Assembly (NCBI GenBank): GCA_031274075.1 | Contig: JAISQQ010000320.1 | Coordinates: forward strand, 1 to 5,216 | Source: Accumulibacter sp. | GTDB lineage: Bacteria; Pseudomonadota; Gammaproteobacteria; Burkholderiales; Rhodocyclaceae | Reading direction: 5' to 3' | Length of the DNA stretch: 5,216 nucleotides | Part shown: piece after piece, positions 1 through 5,216 of the stretch | Position numbering within the stretch: the first letter of the stretch is position 1 | Layout of the letters: the number at the start of each line of letters is the position of its first letter | Made by a program: the position numbers and the translations under genes | Notes under the pieces: model-generated | Told to the model about the DNA's origin: nothing | The model's database searches: none | The model's input: only the letters and a program-made list of their open reading frames with translations

Positions 1-76
1 GCAAAACCGCCGGGATAGGTTCCAGGCGGGCGGCTGTGGTACATTGCCAGGAAAATATTCTTCCGGACCATGAGTC

Positions 77-2026
77 ATGACGCTTGCCCAACAGTTCGCC
101 GTTTATTCCGAATGGCGCAACCGGCTCTCGGGGAGTCTGGCCGATTTTCGCCGTTGGCTCGTCGACAACGAGCTTAGCGACACCCAGACCGATCAGCGCT
201 TCGAGCGCCTGTTCGAGAAATTGCGCGAGGATCGCCTGAAGATCGCGTTCGTCGCCGAGTTTTCACGCGGCAAATCGGAACTCATCAACGCCATTTTCTT
301 CGCCCATTACGGCAACCGCATGTTGCCGTCGACGGTCGGGCGCACGACGATGTGCCCAACCGAGCTGATGTATGACCCTGGCAAGGAAGCCTGCATCGAG
401 CTGCTGCCGATCGAAACCCGTGAAACCGACACCAGCATCAACGACTACAAGCGTCTTCCGGCGGAGTGGACGTCCCTGCGGCTGGACACCGATTCCCAGG
501 GCGCCTTGCAGGAAACCCTGCGTTCGGTCAGCGAAATGCGCCAGGTTTCGCGGGAGACCGCCGTCCGCCTGGGTTTTTCCGAAGACGGCGAGCACGCGGC
601 GGTATCCGGCGCGGAAGACCAGGTCGAAATTCCGCGCTGGCGCCACGCGGTCATCAATTACCCGCATCCTTTGCTGCAGCAGGGCCTGATCATCCTCGAC
701 ACCCCCGGCCTCAACGCCATCGGCGCGGAACCCGAACTCACGCTGTCGCAACTGCCCAGCGCCCACGCCATCGTGTTCATTCTGGCGGCCGACACCGGGG
801 TGACGCAGTCCGACCTCAGCGTCTGGAACGAGCACATCGGTCATCTGGGCGGCCACGCCCGCGGGCGCATCGTCGTGTTGAACAAGATCGACGGCTTGTG
901 GGACGGCCTCAAATCGGAGGCGGAGATCGCCGCCGAGATCGACCGGCAGGTGCGGGAAAGCGCGCAGACGCTGGGACTCCAAACCGACCGGATATTTCCG
1001 GTTTCGGCGCAAAAAGGCCTGGTGGCGAGAGTCAACGGTGATCAGGCGCTGCTCGAGCGCAGCCGGCTGCCGGCGCTGGAACGCGTGCTGTCGGACGAAC
1101 TGATTCCCGCCAAGCAGGACATCATGCGGGAAAACACCGAGGCCGAGTTCGACGACATCTACGAGCACGCGCACGGCCTGCTCGACGCGCGTCTTTCCGG
1201 GCTGCGCGAACAGCTTGGCGAACTGGCCGAACTGCGCGGCAAGAACCGGAGCGTCGTCGGCTACATGGTCGGCAAGGTACGGGTGGAAAAGGATGAGTTT
1301 GAAACCGGCCTGCAGCGTTTCTACGCCGTGCGCAGCATCTTTTCGCGGCTGAGCAACCGGCTTTTCGAGCATCTCGGACTCGATTCGCTGCGCACCCTGA
1401 TCACCTCCACGCGCCGGGCGATGCTGGCCGCTACCTTCTCGCGCGCCTTGTCGGACGCCATGAACGGATATTTTGCCGAAGCGCGGCGGCGCTTGAAGGA
1501 ATCGGAAGCGGAGATCGACGAAATGACCGAAATGATCGACGCCATCCAGAAAAAATTCGTCGTCGAGCATGGTCTCAAGCTGAGCAATCCCACGCCGTTT
1601 TCGCTGGCCCACTATCACCAGGAGATCGATCGCCTGCAACAGTGGTGCGACACCCAACTGAACACGGTTTTCCAGTTGATGCTGCGCGACAAGCGGCAGG
1701 TCACGCACCGTTTCTTCGACGAAATCATGTATCAGGTCAAGTACCTCTTCGAGAGCGCCAACCGCGACACCGAGTCCTGGACCAAGGCGTTGATCGCGCC
1801 GATGGAGACGCAAATCCGGGAACGTCAGATCCAGCTCAAGCACCGCCTGGAAAGCATCCAGCGCGTCCTCCAGGCGGCCGATACGCTGGAAGAACGCCTC
1901 AACGAACTGACGCACGCCGAAAGCCAGTTGATCGAGGAGCTGCGGGACGTGGAAAACGCCGGAGAATCCGTCCGCCGCATCCTGCGCGAGCGCGTCGAGG
2001 AAATTTCCCTGCGCGACGCCGCCTGA
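77..2026 (+). CDS. Dynamin-like large GTPase
   Basis: A 649-residue protein with an N-terminal GTPase domain (about residues 50-345) followed by a long, mostly helical, charged region. The GTPase motifs are in order: G1 as AEFSRGKS (60-67), G2 in GRTTMCPTE (88-96), G3 DTPG (208-211), G4 NKID (269-272), and a G5-like SAQKG (310-314). The segments around 370-390, 465-495 and 575-640 look like coiled coil. This architecture fits bacterial dynamin-family proteins, which as a family hydrolyse GTP and often assemble on membranes; the cellular role of this one is not known. I see no clear transmembrane segment, so it is probably cytosolic or peripheral to the membrane. The start is well fixed: an in-frame TGA lies at 71-73, one codon before the ATG, although the ribosome binding site is weak (GGA at 65-67). 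The first glycine of the P-loop consensus is replaced by Ala60. It appears to be a single-gene unit converging on the ferredoxin gene. Confident of the family, not of the function. Confidence 0.9.
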   Translation: MTLAQQFAVYSEWRNRLSGSLADFRRWLVDNELSDTQTDQRFERLFEKLREDRLKIAFVAEFSRGKSELINAIFFAHYGNRMLPSTVGRTTMCPTELMYDPGKEACIELLPIETRETDTSINDYKRLPAEWTSLRLDTDSQGALQETLRSVSEMRQVSRETAVRLGFSEDGEHAAVSGAEDQVEIPRWRHAVINYPHPLLQQGLIILDTPGLNAIGAEPELTLSQLPSAHAIVFILAADTGVTQSDLSVWNEHIGHLGGHARGRIVVLNKIDGLWDGLKSEAEIAAEIDRQVRESAQTLGLQTDRIFPVSAQKGLVARVNGDQALLERSRLPALERVLSDELIPAKQDIMRENTEAEFDDIYEHAHGLLDARLSGLREQLGELAELRGKNRSVVGYMVGKVRVEKDEFETGLQRFYAVRSIFSRLSNRLFEHLGLDSLRTLITSTRRAMLAATFSRALSDAMNGYFAEARRRLKESEAEIDEMTEMIDAIQKKFVVEHGLKLSNPTPFSLAHYHQEIDRLQQWCDTQLNTVFQLMLRDKRQVTHRFFDEIMYQVKYLFESANRDTESWTKALIAPMETQIRERQIQLKHRLESIQRVLQAADTLEERLNELTHAESQLIEELRDVENAGESVRRILRERVEEISLRDAA

Positions 2027-2032
2027 CCGGCG

Positions 2033-2074
2033 GATGTCGGATGTCAGATGTCAGGAATCAGGCATCAGGTATCG
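2033..2074. repeat. Six-unit degenerate 7-nt tandem repeat
   Basis: Six consecutive 7-nt units begin seven bases after the GTPase stop codon. The first three read GATGTC followed by G, A, A; the last three read GG, then A, C or T, then ATC followed by A, A, G. The period is exact while the sequence drifts, and all units keep G at position 1, T at position 5 and C at position 6. The array is non-coding with respect to both flanking genes. Short heptanucleotide arrays are known in intergenic DNA of other bacteria (for example cyanobacterial STRR elements), but I cannot say that this one belongs to a named family. Confidence 0.75.
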
Positions 2075-2085
2075 GAAGATTCATG

Positions 2086-2120
2086 CGGCGGCAAAGCCGC
2101 CGGAAATCAAGGACCGGCGG
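2086..2120. repeat. Two overlapping, mutually exclusive GC hairpins
   Basis: CGGCGGC (2086-2092) pairs perfectly with GCCGCCG (2096-2102) across an AAA loop. The downstream arm is also part of CCGCCGG (2097-2103), which pairs perfectly with CCGGCGG (2114-2120) across a 10-nt loop. Both stems are 7 bp and cannot form together. A further CCGGCGG copy lies at 2027-2033. No T-run follows either hairpin on either strand, so these are not typical intrinsic terminators, though they could stabilise a transcript 3' end or belong to a repetitive element. Confidence 0.6.
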
Positions 2121-2142
2121 ATGGCGCTGCGCTTATCCACCC
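2114..2142. repeat. REP-like imperfect palindrome
   Basis: GGAT (2119-2122) faces ATCC (2135-2138), with an inner GCG/CGC stem around a CTG loop and outer G-C pairs at 2116-2117 with 2140-2141. The layout, a GGATG arm, a GC-rich centre and a CTTATCC arm, resembles the REP-type palindromes scattered between genes in many proteobacteria. The likeness is by eye; the stem is imperfect, and copy number in the genome is unknown. Confidence 0.4.
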
Positions 2143-2157
2143 TGCGAAACCGGGCCT

Positions 2158-2191
2158 CCGATTCCGCTCCGATTCCGGCTCGCGCTGGAAT
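2158..2191. repeat. ATTCC...GGAAT hairpin with upstream partial copy
   Basis: ATTCCGGC (2172-2179) pairs with GCTGGAAT (2184-2191) over a TCGC loop, giving 8 pairs including one G-U, followed by GACGGGG. A near-direct copy of the left arm, CCGATTCCGCT, sits at 2158-2168, just before CCGATTCCGGCT at 2169-2180. Hairpins of the form GATTCC...GGAATGACG are, from memory, common dispersed intergenic repeats in betaproteobacteria and relatives. There is no T-tract, so termination is not indicated by itself. Confidence 0.5.
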
Positions 2192-2234
2192 GACGGGGTG
2201 GAAACAGAGCGAAAAACAGAGCGCTTGTCATATT

Positions 2235-2262
2235 GAAACGAAAAACGCCCTGAGCGCCCGTT

Positions 2263-2264
<2 letters not shown>
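2235..2264 (-). terminator. Weak candidate terminator behind the ferredoxin gene
   Basis: On the minus strand, directly after the ferredoxin stop codon, a GC-rich stretch is followed by five T (2245-2241). Two weak folds are possible: GCG(C) with CGC around a TCAGG loop extended by G-U pairs, or GAAACG with CGTTTC (2264-2259 with 2240-2235). Neither stem is strong, so this is only a possible transcript end for the minus-strand gene block. Confidence 0.3.
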
Positions 2265-3044
<780 letters not shown>

Positions 3045-3058
<14 letters not shown>

Positions 3059-3608
3059 CGGACTCCCCGTTCCGCATCAAGTGATAAAAGACCCGCCCCG
3101 CCTGGCCGCTGCGCGCCGTGCGCCACCGCCCGCAGGCATCGAGCGCCGCCTCGGCTTCCACGTAGATGACGCCATCGTCGGCCAGAAGCCTGGGCAGCAT
3201 CGGCGCCAGACGCCCGAGCCAACCCTGATTATAGGGGGGATCGAGAAAAAGCACGTCAAAGCGCGGCGCGGCCGCAGCGCGCGAGGAAGCGAATTTTACC
3301 GCATCCGCCTGCACGATCTCCACCCGTTCCGCCGCCGCCAGCCGCCCGGCGTTGGCGCGCAGCGCGGCGGCCGCCCCCGCCGAGCGCTCGACCATCACCA
3401 CCCGCGCCGCACCGCGCGAGGCGGCCTCGAAACCCAAAGCGCCGCTGCCGGCAAAGAGATCGAGGCACGACGATCCCGGCAAATCCTGCCCCAACCAGTT
3501 GAACAGCGTCTCGCGCACCCGGTCCGGCGTCGGGCGCAGCCCCTCGGCGTCCGGAAAACGCAGCACACGCCGCCGCCATTCGCCGCCGATGATGCGCACT
3601 GAGTTCAT
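3045..3608 (-). CDS. rsmD: 16S rRNA (guanine(966)-N2)-methyltransferase RsmD
   Basis: A 187-residue SAM-dependent methyltransferase that, by family, makes m2G966 in 16S rRNA of the small ribosomal subunit. Visible motifs are the N-terminal [10 protein letters not shown] (5-14), the conserved [15 protein letters not shown] segment (25-39), SAM-binding motif [15 protein letters not shown] (49-62), the acidic Glu74 at the end of the next strand, Asp102 in QADAVKF, and the catalytic DPPY (123-126) typical of N-methyltransferases acting on exocyclic amines. The length is normal. The ATG at 3608 has no obvious Shine-Dalgarno sequence; it lies 21 nt after the stop of the upstream gene, so translation may depend on coupling or on a weak site. 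Its 3' end overlaps the longer coaD start. The rsmD-coaD pairing is common in proteobacteria and supports both calls. Confidence 0.95.
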
Positions 3609-3629
3609 TCGATCAATGCCGGGGGATGG

Positions 3630-5180
3630 TTACTTGCTTGCCGGGCAGTAGCCCGATGGGTCGCCGGGCACGACACCGGCGACACGCAGCCAGTCCAGGG
3701 CCAGGTCATGCGCATGAATTCTGCGCTCTTCCGGACATCCTGCCCGCCGCTTGGCCCAGAAAACATACTCGACCTCTCCATGGGGCGCGCCGAAAATCTC
3801 GTATACCTTCGGCATGATCGGGACGTGGTCGCCGAACCAGCACAGGTTCGCCGGGTGCTCGCATTGTTCGAGCGTCAGGCGCAGTTTGGAGATCATTCGA
3901 TCGGCGTTGCGCAGGTGGCGCAGATAGATCGTCAGATCGTCGCAGCCGCTTGGAGGAGGTTTGGTGTAGAGCTCATCGATATCCGATGGCGCCACCCGCT
4001 CGAGATGCAGCGGCCCATGGTTTTCCATGGTGATGGCGAAGATGAACACGGGACCATGGGCTTCCGACAAGACCGTCCCGATCTTGTCGGCCACGGCGGC
4101 GTCGCCGATATAAGGGCCAAGGCGCATCGAATCGTCAAATGCGCGAAGGTCCAGGAACACGTCGAAATCCAGTCGCGGATAAACGCGGTCACGCTGATAA
4201 AAACTCGCCGGATACGGATGAATGCAGACAGTCCGGTAGCCCAGGCGCTTCAAGCAGGACGCCAGCGACGGCACATCGCAACCGGCGGCAACGGCGTGAT
4301 AGGGGTTGAAACGATGGACACCCAGCCTGTCTTCGCCGATTCCAGAAAGAAAGGCGAACTCGGTACGTACCGTATTGGCCCCCCAGGCGGGAACCTTCAA
4401 CTTGCCGTGGGCCGCGGAATCGGCCCTGAGGCGGTCGAACCCGGCCAGCACTTCGGGGCGGATGCCCGGATACAGAGATCGCGGATCGAAGAACGATTCG
4501 CTTTGCACCGCAACCAGATGCGGCAAATCGCCTTCCGGACGCCCCGCGGGAAGAAAGCCGAAGGGGGAAGCGACCGCCAGCGGCGCGCTTTCCTCTTGGG
4601 CATACCGCCAGAGGGAAGCCAACAGACCCAGCGCGCACACATCCCGCACCGGCTCGAAAATGAGCGGAAGCGTTTTCCGGTTTCCTGCGAGCAGCAACAG
4701 CATGCTCCCGGCAAACGTCACGACAATCCCGCCCAACTGTCCTGACCAGGCGAATCGCCGGGCTGGCGCCGCCTCGCCCCACAAGCCGATCGTCACGGCC
4801 AATACAAACCCCGCTGCCGCGCCCAGGAATTTCCACCACCCCAGAAATGGAATGTAGAGACGCGGGTGCAAGATCGCGTCGGTGAAATATTCGTAGTCCT
4901 GGAAAACGAAAGGCTCGCGCAACGCCTTGACCTTGGCGTTGTTCACCAGCACCAGCATCAGCAGGAAAGCCGACACGGCGGCCGCGGCAAACCGAGGACG
5001 TCCCAGTATCAAGGTCAGAATGGCGTCGGCCAGCAGCCACAATCCACCGTGCAATGCCCATGACGCCCATGGCCGCGCCAGCAGCGGGCGCGGCGTCATC
5101 CATCGTTCGATCGCGACTGACAACACCAGTCCGGCCAGCGATGCCGCAAGCACCGAAACAAAAGCCGTCTCAAGCGCCAT
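3630..5180 (-). CDS. LTA synthase-like membrane sulfatase-fold protein
   Basis: A 516-residue protein with about five hydrophobic segments (near 5-25, 41-60, 65-81, 117-135, 147-166) followed by a large soluble domain from about residue 220, expected to face the periplasm. The domain has the alkaline phosphatase/sulfatase layout of LtaS and OpgB-type enzymes: VQSESF (225-230) with metal-ligand candidate Glu228, GANTVRTEF (267-275) with the likely nucleophile Thr270, ENHGP (386-390), and FGDH (449-452) with metal-ligand candidates Asp451 and His452. LtaS moves glycerol phosphate from phosphatidylglycerol onto lipoteichoic acid, and OpgB onto periplasmic glucans. A Gram-negative owner makes LTA unlikely, so a periplasmic glucan, capsule or lipid substrate is inferred but unproven. 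All four key residues seem present, so it is probably active. The frame stays open from 5180 to the window edge, and the ATG has no good ribosome binding site, so the true start could lie outside the window. It precedes rsmD by 21 nt and may be co-transcribed with it. Confidence 0.85.
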   Translation of the reverse strand: MALETAFVSVLAASLAGLVLSVAIERWMTPRPLLARPWASWALHGGLWLLADAILTLILGRPRFAAAAVSAFLLMLVLVNNAKVKALREPFVFQDYEYFTDAILHPRLYIPFLGWWKFLGAAAGFVLAVTIGLWGEAAPARRFAWSGQLGGIVVTFAGSMLLLLAGNRKTLPLIFEPVRDVCALGLLASLWRYAQEESAPLAVASPFGFLPAGRPEGDLPHLVAVQSESFFDPRSLYPGIRPEVLAGFDRLRADSAAHGKLKVPAWGANTVRTEFAFLSGIGEDRLGVHRFNPYHAVAAGCDVPSLASCLKRLGYRTVCIHPYPASFYQRDRVYPRLDFDVFLDLRAFDDSMRLGPYIGDAAVADKIGTVLSEAHGPVFIFAITMENHGPLHLERVAPSDIDELYTKPPPSGCDDLTIYLRHLRNADRMISKLRLTLEQCEHPANLCWFGDHVPIMPKVYEIFGAPHGEVEYVFWAKRRAGCPEERRIHAHDLALDWLRVAGVVPGDPSGYCPASK

Positions 5181-5216
5181 AACCCAGGCAGCGCACGACG
5201 CGGGTCGAAATGGCGG

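Larger units (their letters stand above)
2025..2123. repeat. 12-nt direct repeat flanking a spacer segment
   Basis: GACCGGCGGATG occurs at 2025-2036, starting inside the GTPase stop codon, and again at 2112-2123. The two perfect copies are 87 nt apart and bracket the 7-nt tandem array and a GC-rich hairpin. Direct repeats of this kind could be the footprint of an inserted small element or of local duplication. The enclosed 75 nt encode nothing and lack obvious terminal inverted repeats, so calling it an element would be speculative. Confidence 0.6.

Noticed and set aside
1..68. Possible promoter or terminator upstream of the GTPase gene, including AATATTCT at 54-61 and a CCGCC (7-11)/GGCGG (25-29) stem.
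   Set aside because: There is no matching -35 hexamer at proper spacing and no T-tract after the stem. The region is too short and cut by the window edge to support a call.
263..1915. A 550-codon open frame on the minus strand opposite the GTPase gene.
   Set aside because: It lies antisense to a gene with clear GTPase motifs, and its translation has no recognisable domain and a composition typical of GC-rich shadow frames. Long antisense frames are expected in such DNA.
2133..2141. TTATCCACC, an 8 of 9 match to the DnaA box.
   Set aside because: A single near-match, inside a REP-like palindrome whose CTTATCC arm explains it. There is no cluster of boxes, AT-rich region or dnaA/dnaN neighbour.
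3708..4745. A 345-codon plus-strand open frame opposite the LTA-synthase-like gene.
   Set aside because: The minus-strand protein has membrane segments and ordered catalytic motifs, whereas this frame has no recognisable motif and looks like a shadow.

Overview
The window looks like ordinary chromosome from a GC-rich betaproteobacterium, probably Rhodocyclales-like. This rests on the high GC content, the linked order rsmD, coaD, ferredoxin, and the wording of the proteins (for example [10 protein letters not shown] in CoaD). The taxonomic placement is an inference from remembered family patterns, not from a search.

Layout: a plus-strand gene for a large dynamin-like GTPase (77-2026) converges on a minus-strand gene block. 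Read in its own direction, that block is an LTA-synthase-like membrane sulfatase-fold protein (5180-3630), rsmD for a 16S rRNA guanine-N2 methyltransferase (3608-3045), coaD for phosphopantetheine adenylyltransferase (3058 or 3040 to 2534), and a small 2[4Fe-4S] ferredoxin (2514-2263). Gaps within the block are about 20 nt or less, and rsmD and coaD may overlap, so the four genes could share a transcript. The last three are housekeeping genes: ribosome modification, coenzyme A synthesis and electron transfer. The first probably transfers or hydrolyses a phospho-group on the periplasmic side of the membrane. No shared pathway for the four is evident, and co-transcription is inferred from spacing alone.

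The 236-nt spacer between the convergent genes (2027-2262) is the least ordinary part. It is packed with repeats: six degenerate 7-nt tandem units just after the GTPase stop codon, a 12-nt direct repeat, two mutually exclusive GC-rich hairpins, a REP-like imperfect palindrome, and an ATTCC...GGAAT hairpin preceded by a partial direct copy. No strong intrinsic terminator is visible on either strand, only a weak candidate behind the ferredoxin gene.

I found no defence system, mobile element with a transposase, CRISPR array, tRNA or rRNA. Nothing here clearly amounts to a new biological system. The points most worth a second look are the altered P-loop of the GTPase, the repeat-filled spacer, and the unknown substrate of the LTA-synthase-like enzyme.
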